Shown piece by piece: positions 1 through 5,826 of a DNA stretch of 5,826 nucleotides. A program made the position numbers and the translations under genes. The notes under the pieces are model-generated. The model did no database searches, was not told where the DNA came from, and saw only the letters and a program-made list of their open reading frames with translations. How positions within the stretch are numbered: position 1 is the first letter of the stretch; each line of letters opens with the position of its first letter. The DNA is from Spirochaetes bacterium RIFOXYC1_FULL_54_7 (GTDB lineage Bacteria; Spirochaetota; Spirochaetia; Treponematales; UBA12059), in assembly GCA_001830645.1 (NCBI GenBank), contig MIBM01000125.1, positions 11,125-16,950 of the forward strand, written 5' to 3'.

Positions 1-283
1 GGCCATCCGCATCCCTGGCAGAGCCTCAGGATCCATAAGACATCACCTGCAAAATCCATGAATACCCGGAGATCAGCCATGGCCACAGGATAGACCGAGT
101 CCAGTTTCTTGCGGAAGGCCGTCACCAGGCAGTGGCAATTCGACAACCGAGGCGTACCAACCGCTTCGATATACTTCAACCTCAGGCAGCGGCGACTCGT
201 TCCCGTTCCTGATTGGATATTCCGGTCCAAAACTACCAAGGGGGGGGCGAACAAAATCCTGGACATGAATCGTTGTCAGGAGG
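1..283. other. Left edge with no identifiable gene
   Basis: I recognise no gene here. Several frames are open at the same time. On the minus strand one frame is open from an ATG at 266 to the window edge (about 88 residues, no stop seen), and another is open from 363 to 73. On the plus strand a 71-codon frame runs 109-324. Mutually overlapping open frames of this sort are usual in stop-poor sequence and do not prove coding. None has a convincing ribosome binding site or a motif I know. A run of eight G lies at 240-247. The stretch could be the edge of a gene outside the window or debris next to the transposase remnant. Confidence 0.5.
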
Positions 284-664
284 TTGTTCGTGTACTCAGG
301 GGAAGATCGAAACAGAGCTATTGAGCTTTGGTATAAAATAGAAGCTCGCAACCTCGGCAACAAGCTCCAGTTTATCCTATCCCATTGCCTCTACCCGCTA
401 GGAACCAACCTACTCGAAGGAGTGAATAATCGCATCAATGTTATCAAACGTATGGCCTATGGCTTCAGGGACGATCAGTACTTCTTCTTGAAAAATAGAG
501 GGGCATTTGTCTATACTACGGAAGAACCATGTTTTGAGATGATGGATACGATTATCCGGAAACGTGTGGCTCGTCACGATTTCTTTTTGGAGATAACTGC
601 GACATTGGTAAAATATAAAAAAGAGAGACAGCTCATGAGTCCAGTTCCGCTAACGATGTCCTGA
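284..664 (+). pseudogene. ISL3-family transposase, C-terminal remnant with foreign tail
   Basis: This is the C-terminal end of a DDE transposase of the ISL3 family (IS204/IS1001/IS1096/IS1165), which moves insertion sequences by cut-and-paste. The recognisable part is 308-508. It contains YPLGTNLLEGVNNRINVIKR (residues 37-56), then MAYGFRDDQYFFLK (57-70), matching the family's conserved E-G-x-N-N-x-I-x-x-x-K-R-x-A-Y-G-[FY]-R-D signature with its catalytic Glu. A family protein is about 400 residues; only about 70 remain. Between ELWYK (14-18) and ARNLGNKL (21-28) roughly 15 residues usually present seem to be missing, which suggests an internal deletion. After residue 75 (AF) the expected short Pro-Gly-containing end is absent, and the frame runs on for 51 unrelated residues to a TGA at 662-664. 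An in-frame stop lies at 266-268 and the only start is a weak TTG, so this is not a functional gene. It points towards, and overlaps by about 30 bases, the 3' end of the cyclase gene. No terminal inverted repeats of the IS could be identified. Confidence 0.85.
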
Positions 665-3600
665 TTGTCTCCTGGTAATCTATCAGATCGGTCTTTTTAA
701 ACACCTCTTGCGCACTCCGAAACGCTTCCCTCGCTTTTTCCTTCTTATTTTTTTTCAGGTAGAGCATCCCTAATTGCTGCCAAGCCTGTCCCTCAAGCCC
801 TGCCGCACCCATGTCCTGACTTAATTTGACTATATCGATCAGCTTTTTAACTGCCTTTTGATAGGCGACAGGGAGACTCGTCAGGATGAAGAGAAGGTTC
901 TTCATTATCAAAGCGAAGGATACCTTCGTGGTTCCCAAGGCCATCCCCGCATAGACCCGGCCGATCTCCAGACCTGTGATTAGGTGGAAATATGCGTATC
1001 CGGAACGCTCATAATTCTGGGAGGACTCAATCGCCTGCCGGAAGGCCACGCTGAATGCCCCCCTCTTGCTCGCGATAAGGCCCGTAATGGCATTGATTCC
1101 AATGTTCACCGAGGGATGCTCTCCAGCTGTGGCGATCCGCTTGTACAGGGATAGGGCGTCTTCTGCTTCTTGAAGACGGTCGTCTGAAACCAGGCTCAGC
1201 GCCATGAATGGAATAGGCCAGATTCTGTAAAAGACATCCGGAGCATAGTCTATAGCCTTCCGGTAGTTGACGACGGCTTCGGTGTACTGCCCTTTTGCAT
1301 GGCAGATATCCCCCAAGGCTGAATATCCCAGCACGAGCGCCCGGGTTTTGTTCTGCGAGTGACCCAGACTAATGCTCTCATGGGCGCATTGAAGGGCTTT
1401 TTCCACCAGGCCGCATCTTAGGAAGCACTGAGCAGTGCAGAAATTCGCCTTGGACAATAGGTAATGGTCGTCCGGAAAATCCTTGGCAAGCTCCCGAGCG
1501 CTTCCGCCGCACTTCTGACCTTCCTTGAACTTGCCCATCTCGGCGCAAGCGTTAGCAGCCCATCCGTTCGCGTAGGCGATACTCCGCTTGTTTCCCGATT
1601 CCTCCGCAGCTCTGATAGCAACCTGGAAAACCCGATAGCTCTCATTCATACACAGTTCTTGCATCAAGGAGAATCCATACCAAGCTAGATACATTGCCTT
1701 CAGAGCCAAGTCACTACAGGCTTCCGCGTCCGGAAGATGGCGTTTTAGAATCTTAATCTGAGAAGAAAAGTGACCGAGACAGTAGAACACGAATCCCCAA
1801 TCGTTGATGATCGTAAGCAAGGTACGCCTAGCTTCTTCGGTATCGATCACCTCAGCTGTAATCAGATCGTATGCCTGCCGGTAGTGGCTGTCCGCCTCCT
1901 TTGTCGCGTATTGGTCAAGACATTTCTTCCCGGACAATAATAGATAATGGATCGCTTTTTCCGGTTCCTCCGCTCGAACATAATGAAAGGCCAAAGTTTC
2001 GTAGAACTCGGGCAGTCTTCCGGAGAAAAACTGTTCCATGATTGCGGCAACTCTATGGTGGATCTCCTTTTTTTCCTTCTTTAGGAGCGAGCTGTAGACA
2101 ACTTCCTGGAGGAGTGCGTGCTTGAACATGTATTCCAGGTCAAGATCGCAGCCTTTCTCGTGGATGATGTCGATCCGCTTCAGCAGGTCAAGGCACCCCT
2201 CAAGATCCTTGTGCGCTCGGGAGACATCTTTCAGGATATTCAGGAAGAAGCTCCGCCCTAGAACGGAGGCTGTCTGGAGAACTTTCTTAACCTCGACCTC
2301 CAGACGGTCTATCCTGGCCAGGATGACTTCCTGAATCGTGGATGGGACTCCGGCTTCCTGGAGATTACCAGTGAGGCGGTATCCGTCATCGGATTTTACC
2401 AATAGCTTCGATTCGAACAAGTTATTGACCACTTCCTCGATGAAGAATGGATTGACGAGATTCTTGCCCCTAAGGAAGTCCTGGAGCTCCTGCGGTGGTT
2501 GTAGGCCGCCGAGAAGCGAGCGCAACATGTCTTCCCCTTGCTCGGAAGTGAGGGGTTCAAGCTCGATATGGATATATCGAAGGACAGAATTCCTCTCGAC
2601 CTCTTCGTCAGGGAACTTGTACGAGGCCGGGCGATGAGTGCAGAGGATAAGAACATTCCCTTCGATCTTGGCGAGGATGTAGGAGAGTAGTTCAAGGGAG
2701 GAAGGATCAGCCCAATGGAGGTCTTCGAGGTATAAAATGGTCTTTTTTCGGCTTGCGATTGCGAGGATGAAACTCCCCACGCTCTCGAACAGCCTCGGCT
2801 TGATGAATCCGGGATCGAGATGAACTGTTTCAGGGGTGGGAATGGAGAATAGAGCAGCGAGGTAGGGAAGGATCTTTTCCGCTTCGAGGTCCAGCTTTTC
2901 CACTTCCTTCCGGATCTTGTCCAGAATTTCTTCGGAACGGTCGTTCTCGTCGATACACCACATCCGGCTGAAGAAATCGTTCCAGAGGGCATAGGAGATG
3001 TTCTCCGAATAGGTATAGGCATGACCATCGTACCACCTGTGTTCAGACAGGTCCAACAGGTTCTTGAACTCATCGGACAAACGAGTCTTTCCGCCGCCGG
3101 CCTCGGCGCTGACCCGGATGAATGACGCTCGCCCCATGTTCAATTCTTCCCAAGCCTGGAAAAGTATCCTTAGCTCGACATCGCGCCCAACGAGGCTGGA
3201 CCTAAGGCCATGGATCCCTTCCGCGGGCATTCCCTTGTCTTTCTTACCCAGGACCTTGTAGGCATTGAGGGCTTCCTTTTTCCCTTTCACGGTTTGCGGT
3301 GGCAGGGATTCACAGTGAAATTCGCCTTTCAGAAGACGGTAGGTTGCTTCTCCAATGATGATCTCACCGGGTTTCGCGACCCCGTCCAGCCTCGATGCGA
3401 TATTGATGGTGTCGCCCAGGACTTTTTCTTCTCCGCGTTCCAGATCGAGCTCTCCGGCCAGGACGGTCCCTGAATTGATTCCTGAGTGCATCTGTAGCGT
3501 ACGCCCGATCCTGGATTGGAGTTCCTTGGTATTGAGGCTGTCGACGTACTTGTGGATCTCCAAGGATGCCTTGACGGCTCTTGCCCCGTCATCCTCATGG

Positions 3601-3905
3601 ACGATCGGGATTCCGAAGAGGAGCATCGCGCAGTCACCAATGAGTTTATCCACTTGCCCGCCATACTTTCCGGCAATCTTGCCCACCTCCGAAAAGACCT
3701 GGCGCATAATCGCTTTGACTTCTTCCGCATCCAAGTGTTCGGACATGGCGGTGAATCCAGAAAGATCGGTGAATACGACTGTGATGAATTTGTTTTCCTC
3801 GAACGATCGATGGGTTTCCGTCGTTTCCCCCGCAAGCCGCAAACCACATTCGCTGCAGAATTTGCTGGTTTCAGCAATCTCGCGCTGGCAAGCAGGACAT
3901 CGCAT
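633..3905 (-). CDS. Class III nucleotidyl cyclase / AAA ATPase / TPR signalling protein
   Basis: Large multidomain signalling protein of 1090 residues, probably cytoplasmic, since no signal peptide or membrane segment is seen. Domains in order: a zinc ribbon with Cys3, Cys6, Cys17 and Cys20; a class III adenylate/guanylate cyclase domain (about 38-220) with FTDLSGF (metal Asp47), KLIGD (Lys87, metal Asp91) and GDTINIASRL (Asn168, Arg172, transition-state residues); a STAND-type AAA ATPase (about 235-620) with a P-loop-like AEAGGGKT (267-274), Walker B LYLEDLHWADPSSLELL (391-407, Asp395) and a CTHRP strand (422-426); and a helical TPR region (about 635-1085). In this architecture the TPR and ATPase parts are thought to sense partners and control the cyclase, which would make cAMP or a related nucleotide. 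Two oddities: position 161, which normally selects the purine (Asp or Thr), is Lys, and the first Gly of the P-loop is Ala267. The start is supported by GAGGTGGG six bases upstream and by the zinc ribbon beginning at residue 3. The gene stands alone; its 3' end meets a transposase remnant. Domain assignment is secure; substrate and ligand are not. Confidence 0.95.
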   Translation of the reverse strand: MRCPACQREIAETSKFCSECGLRLAGETTETHRSFEENKFITVVFTDLSGFTAMSEHLDAEEVKAIMRQVFSEVGKIAGKYGGQVDKLIGDCAMLLFGIPIVHEDDGARAVKASLEIHKYVDSLNTKELQSRIGRTLQMHSGINSGTVLAGELDLERGEEKVLGDTINIASRLDGVAKPGEIIIGEATYRLLKGEFHCESLPPQTVKGKKEALNAYKVLGKKDKGMPAEGIHGLRSSLVGRDVELRILFQAWEELNMGRASFIRVSAEAGGGKTRLSDEFKNLLDLSEHRWYDGHAYTYSENISYALWNDFFSRMWCIDENDRSEEILDKIRKEVEKLDLEAEKILPYLAALFSIPTPETVHLDPGFIKPRLFESVGSFILAIASRKKTILYLEDLHWADPSSLELLSYILAKIEGNVLILCTHRPASYKFPDEEVERNSVLRYIHIELEPLTSEQGEDMLRSLLGGLQPPQELQDFLRGKNLVNPFFIEEVVNNLFESKLLVKSDDGYRLTGNLQEAGVPSTIQEVILARIDRLEVEVKKVLQTASVLGRSFFLNILKDVSRAHKDLEGCLDLLKRIDIIHEKGCDLDLEYMFKHALLQEVVYSSLLKKEKKEIHHRVAAIMEQFFSGRLPEFYETLAFHYVRAEEPEKAIHYLLLSGKKCLDQYATKEADSHYRQAYDLITAEVIDTEEARRTLLTIINDWGFVFYCLGHFSSQIKILKRHLPDAEACSDLALKAMYLAWYGFSLMQELCMNESYRVFQVAIRAAEESGNKRSIAYANGWAANACAEMGKFKEGQKCGGSARELAKDFPDDHYLLSKANFCTAQCFLRCGLVEKALQCAHESISLGHSQNKTRALVLGYSALGDICHAKGQYTEAVVNYRKAIDYAPDVFYRIWPIPFMALSLVSDDRLQEAEDALSLYKRIATAGEHPSVNIGINAITGLIASKRGAFSVAFRQAIESSQNYERSGYAYFHLITGLEIGRVYAGMALGTTKVSFALIMKNLLFILTSLPVAYQKAVKKLIDIVKLSQDMGAAGLEGQAWQQLGMLYLKKNKKEKAREAFRSAQEVFKKTDLIDYQETIRTSLAELDS

Positions 3906-3919
3906 CTTGAACCCACCTC
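3906..3919 (-). promoter_or_regulatory. Ribosome binding site of the cyclase gene
   Basis: On the minus strand GAGGTGGG (3919-3912) lies six bases before the ATG at 3905-3903. It matches the anti-Shine-Dalgarno sequence well and fixes the start of the cyclase/ATPase/TPR protein immediately before its N-terminal zinc ribbon. I saw no convincing -35/-10 pair between here and 4172. Confidence 0.75.
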
Positions 3920-4079
3920 GATTCGATTGTTGTCCAAACCCGACTCCAGATCAAGGATCCAATGGTAAATACTCCAGGGTTTCTTGATACGTAGTTTGCT
4001 TTTTGCGGGGACTCGGAAGGAAGGGTCGGCTTCGTGAATGGTAGGCGTTGACATTTCGTGAGTTTGGCGATTTTACGTA

Positions 4080-4115
4080 GGAAAACGAGCAGATTCCTGG
4101 AATCTGCCATTTTCC
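4080..4115. repeat. Interrupted inverted repeat upstream of the cyclase gene
   Basis: GCAGATTC (4089-4096) and GAATCTGC (4100-4107) form a perfect 8-bp inverted repeat around a 3-base centre. Outside them GGAAAA (4080-4085) pairs with TTTTCC (4110-4115) across small internal loops of 3 and 2 bases, giving 14 paired positions in 36 bases. In either direction the stem is followed by a TTTT run, so it could act as a weak two-way transcription terminator. Its near-perfect central dyad would equally suit a dimeric regulator's operator. It lies about 175 bases before the cyclase start, in a gene-free interval (3920-4172) that otherwise shows only a short dyad, ATGCT-ATA-AGCAT, at 4153-4165. Confidence 0.6.
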
Positions 4116-4172
4116 GCTACCCAATCGACCGCCCATTCCGGCAATAACCAACATGCTATAAGCATAGAATCT

Positions 4173-4496
4173 TCAATATTTGCTGTCAAGATTCGCTTTT
4201 CTGACATTGCGGCGTATAGGCACCGAACTTGAGATAGTATCTTCTTCAGCATATACATCGAATTTGGAATTATATTTTGATGCCGGTGCCGGTTCTAAAG
4301 GCGAACGGGCACAGACGGACATCAGGGGTTCCATCTCCTGCTTCTGTGCCCAATTGATAATCTTGGCCAGCTCCGGTGGGTCACCGATGATTGCACGACC
4401 GACATGGTGCCTTGAAACTTGGGCCAGATAATGGGCTTTGTCTCGTAAACCTTCTACAACAGTCGCGCCTAGCTTTGCCGCCTGAGATTTGACCAA
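4173..4496 (-). pseudogene. Unrecognised frame of repeat unit A
   Basis: An open frame of 107 codons on the minus strand spans the AKLGAT (residues 7-12) and CARSPLEP (62-69) blocks of repeat unit A. It can only begin with TTG at 4496, directly after a TGA, with no ribosome binding site, so I treat it as part of a decayed or fragmentary gene. Between the shared blocks are 49 residues, against 20 in unit B; the extra length is a multiple of three. I do not recognise the product. The evidence that this frame was once translated is the silent-only substitution pattern between the two copies of the shared blocks. Confidence 0.35.
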
Positions 4497-4759
4497 GCAT
4501 CAGGACTTCATGAGACTCCATTTTCTCGAACTGCGATTCTTGGTTTGATTGCGCATGGATTAGATGAATCTTTGTTGCCGCGTCGTAATAGATTTTTTCG
4601 GAACAGGTAGCACCCCGAACTACAAATTAACCCACGCGCGTACTGGCATGCGGCTCCCCTATCAGACATACTGAATAGCTAGATCTCACCCTCAGTGATA
4701 AATCCCGAATGCCTCCAACCCTTCAGCATGTTCACACGGACCTGATCGATCAACTTCTT
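4289..4759 (-). repeat. Composite repeat unit A (damaged, formerly coding)
   Basis: This is the longer of two diverged copies of one composite sequence; the other is at 5012-5223. On the minus strand the blocks, in order, are: 4759-4658, encoding KKLI-x-Q-x-R-x-NMLKGW-x-x-SG and continuing more weakly to LFS-x-x-D; 4478-4461, encoding AKLGAT; and 4313-4290, encoding CARSPLEP. The first 56 bases of block one (4704-4759) match unit B without gaps at 43 of 56 positions. Here the first block is broken by an in-frame TAG at 4681-4679, and it is not in frame with the other two blocks. About 200 bases between the blocks (4479-4657) show nothing I recognise. I do not know the protein family. Confidence 0.7.
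4497..4703. other. Interval with no recognised gene
   Basis: Nothing identifiable is seen on either strand apart from the weakly conserved far end of the first block of repeat unit A (about 4658-4703, minus strand). No RNA gene, promoter pair or hairpin of note was found. Confidence 0.4.
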
Positions 4760-4922
4760 TTGCCGGTACGAGTTGGGTGTGGAACCCGGAATATTGCCGT
4801 CAAGATAGGTCTTTCAGTGGGTACAACAGGACATCCCGGACAGAGCTTCGCCGTTGTGTTATATAAACTCCGGTCTTGCGGTATTACCATTGTGTCGCAG
4901 AAACCGGGCAAAAAGAGACTCG

Positions 4923-5153
4923 TTATACTCGCCCCTTTTTGCCTGGATGCAGTTCCACCTGACAAGTATTGCAGGTGAACTGCATCCATTTGCAAAGGTA
5001 TTGGAGAAAAACAGGTTCTAGTGGCGAACGAGCGCATGCCGGCAAGGAATAAATGGATCGACTTCGTAGACTATCTGCAATGGTCGGCGCAACAGTAGTC
5101 GCGCCCAGCTTCGCGGAGGCAACCATCAGCTTTGCTGAAGAGCCTGGTTTCAC
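4923..5153 (-). pseudogene. Unrecognised frame of repeat unit B
   Basis: An open frame of 76 codons on the minus strand (GTG at 5153, in-frame ATG at 5126, stop TAA at 4925-4923) carries AKLGAT (residues 14-19) and CARSPLEP (40-47). It is the counterpart of the frame at 4173-4496. After CARSPLEP the two copies share nothing; here the frame runs through the 4944-4988 hairpin, which gives a Cys-containing tail that is probably not a real protein end. No good ribosome binding site precedes either start. The family is unknown to me, and I consider it a fragment rather than a confirmed gene. Confidence 0.3.
4944..4988. repeat. Long near-perfect hairpin
   Basis: The left arm (4944-4961, TGGATGCAGTTCCACCTG) pairs with the right arm (4972-4988, CAGGTGAACTGCATCCA) over 17 base pairs, with a single extra C on the left arm. 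Inside it a further three pairs (4963-4965 with 4969-4971) close a three-base loop, with one more unpaired base, again on the left side. No T-run follows on either strand, so a standard terminator is unlikely. It lies just beyond the CARSPLEP end of repeat unit B. A recombination site, an element end or a structured RNA are possible; the sequence alone does not decide. Confidence 0.8.
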
Positions 5154-5223
5154 TCTCGATGCTGAGGCCCGAATACAGCCAGCCCTTGAGCATGTTCCCC
5201 CGAGTCTGGCTGATCAACTTCTT
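5012..5223 (-). repeat. Composite repeat unit B
   Basis: This is the compact copy of the composite repeat. On the minus strand it holds block one (5223 to about 5122; KKLISQTRGNMLKGWLYSG, then LSIESETRLFSKADG), block two (AKLGAT, 5114-5097) and block three (CARSPLEP, 5036-5013). Block one is open here where unit A has a stop: its frame continues to a TAG at 5073-5071 and extends upstream of 5223 for about 20 more codons. Blocks two and three share a frame different from block one. The blocks lie closer together than in unit A, consistent with deletions here or insertions there. Confidence 0.7.
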
Positions 5224-5460
5224 AAGAGCTCGTACAGCATGGAGGACAGTAGCCTGGAGATCTCGCCGAACAGGCGTTTGTCAGATTTGAAGAACGGGCT
5301 CGGCAGCTTGGAGATGGAATACACGAATTGGTGGTTCAGGAGATCCTTGAGAAGATTCTCTGCCAGGCACTCTGCATACAGCAAGATCAGAAACACGAAT
5401 GGCCACAATCGGGGTAGCGTATCCGGGTCAATGCAGTTAACCTGCGAACAAAGTCAGTCA
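5224..5460. other. Interval with no recognised gene
   Basis: No product is recognised. A minus-strand frame (5408-5214, 64 codons) begins with a hydrophobic stretch (MWPFVFLILLYAECL), but it has no visible ribosome binding site and overlaps the conserved block of unit B in a different frame. The 15-mer ATGCAGTTAACCTGC at 5431-5445 repeats, with one mismatch, the complement of the right arm of the 4944-4988 hairpin. Confidence 0.4.
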
Positions 5461-5474
5461 AGTTGAACTTCGTT

Positions 5475-5509
5475 CCGAATTGCGGTTACCAGTCCGCAAT
5501 TCGGTTTTT
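5475..5509 (+). terminator. Rho-independent terminator-like hairpin
   Basis: CCGAATTGCGG (5475-5485) and CCGCAATTCGG (5494-5504) form a perfect 11-bp stem with an 8-base loop, followed by five T (5505-5509). This is the form of an intrinsic terminator for transcription running rightwards. No convincing plus-strand gene ends just before it, so it may be left from a lost gene or may insulate the downstream tdh fragment from read-through. Confidence 0.75.
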
Positions 5510-5656
5510 GGACCAGTCAGCGCAACCACAGTATTGTTCCAGGCGGTCGATAATGACCTGAGGCGGGTTGGCGTACGCTTGATATCGGGTAAGCGAACCT
5601 CGCACAACGCTCTGGACGGTTCCTTCCCTGTGCCGGATACAGGTTCCCATACCTCC

Positions 5657-5826
5657 ATGTACGTGCACAAGCACGTTTTACTGCCCAACGGCGCCGGCAT
5701 AGACTGGGACAAAGTCATCTTCAAAGGCCGCTTCCTGAAAGGCATCTATGGCCGCGAAATGTTCGAAACCTGGTACAAGATGCAGACCATGCTCCTGTCC
5801 GGCCTGGACATCTGTCCGGTCATCAC
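5657..5826 (+). pseudogene. tdh: L-threonine 3-dehydrogenase, C-terminal fragment
   Basis: Threonine dehydrogenase is a zinc-dependent medium-chain dehydrogenase that oxidises L-threonine with NAD+ to 2-amino-3-ketobutyrate, which Kbl then cleaves to glycine and acetyl-CoA. The frame reads [17 protein letters not shown], then [14 protein letters not shown] and [10 protein letters not shown], the signature C-terminal part of the family. It corresponds to roughly residue 280 onward of a protein of about 340. It runs off the right edge, so the true 3' end is not seen. The 5' end is not normal: from about 5678 leftwards no frame shows the Rossmann fold, the GGRIA-type strand or the zinc-binding residues that should precede it. 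An ATG at 5657 is in frame, but it has no ribosome binding site and is probably fortuitous. I therefore call it a 5'-truncated copy joined to unrelated DNA. Codon use (many C-ending codons) differs from the repeat region to its left. Confidence 0.88.
5661..5679 (+). repeat. Small hairpin at the tdh breakpoint
   Basis: ACGTGC (5661-5666) and GCACGT (5671-5676) form a perfect 6-bp stem around ACAA, and the T-run 5676-5679 follows. It lies exactly where similarity to threonine dehydrogenase begins. It is short enough to be chance, but it could mark the junction or act as a weak terminator. Confidence 0.45.

Noticed and set aside
240..247. Run of eight G as a phase-variable tract
   Set aside because: It is in no supported gene, so slippage would have no evident effect.
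3329..4054. Long overlapping frames on both strands within and just upstream of the cyclase gene
   Set aside because: They lie mostly inside the secure coding frame, which has domain motifs throughout. The extra frames are compositional shadows.
4709..4978. Plus-strand open frame of 89 codons
   Set aside because: It overlaps the conserved minus-strand block of unit A at its start, has no recognisable motif, and ends inside the hairpin at 4944-4988.
4944..5445. CRISPR array
   Set aside because: The repeats are few, diverged, unequal in spacing and partly inverted.
5053..5466. Plus-strand open frame of 137 codons with AAGGA four bases before its ATG, ending just before the terminator
   Set aside because: It covers repeat unit B, whose conservation fits minus-strand coding. 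In unit A the corresponding plus-strand frame is not preserved and identity is lower in this reading, so I regard it as a shadow. The ribosome-site match and the terminator leave some doubt.
4289..5509. Integron cassette array with attC sites
   Set aside because: Spaced repeats and a hairpin with extra bases on one arm suggested it, but no integrase, no RYYYAAC/GTTRRRY core pair at the hairpin ends and no regular cassette structure could be found.
5500..5745. A third, weaker copy of the AKLGAT region near 5515-5535 on the minus strand
   Set aside because: Similarity is limited to a few bases around TACTGT and TTGCGC with gaps, and no adjoining block is conserved.

Overview
The window looks bacterial, of roughly balanced base composition, and reads as an accessory or rearranged stretch. 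One large intact gene lies between broken or unexplained sequence. I cannot place the organism firmly. A multidomain class III cyclase/ATPase/TPR protein, an ISL3-type transposase remnant and a threonine dehydrogenase fragment would fit a deltaproteobacterial-type or spirochaete-type genome, but nothing seen settles this.

Layout. Bases 1-283 carry no gene I can name; several frames are open at once. At 284-664 (+) is the C-terminal remnant of an ISL3-family (IS204/IS1001/IS1096/IS1165) transposase, with an apparent internal deletion and a non-transposase tail. It runs convergently into the 3' end of the only complete gene, 3905->633 on the minus strand. That gene encodes a 1090-residue signalling protein with four parts: a four-cysteine zinc ribbon, a class III nucleotidyl cyclase domain, a STAND-like AAA ATPase and a C-terminal TPR region. 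It has a good ribosome binding site. About 170 bases upstream of its start is a strong interrupted inverted repeat (4080-4115).

From about 4170 to 5470 there is no recognisable gene, but there is a duplicated composite sequence, unit A (4289-4759) and unit B (5012-5223). Three blocks recur in the same order. Read on the minus strand, the two shorter blocks differ only by synonymous changes, so the repeat appears to descend from protein-coding DNA. Stops and frame changes show that the present copies are damaged or reorganised. Next to unit B is a long near-perfect hairpin (4944-4988). One arm of it recurs inverted at 5431-5445, so unit B is bracketed by 15-bp inverted repeats like a small non-autonomous element. 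A rho-independent terminator-like hairpin (5475-5509, + strand) closes this region.

The right edge (about 5678-5826, +) is the C-terminal part of L-threonine 3-dehydrogenase. All of its N-terminal and most of its catalytic region is missing, and homology stops abruptly at a small hairpin. The genes do not form an operon. The transposase scrap, truncated tdh and decayed duplicated unit point to recombination breakpoints around one intact signalling gene.
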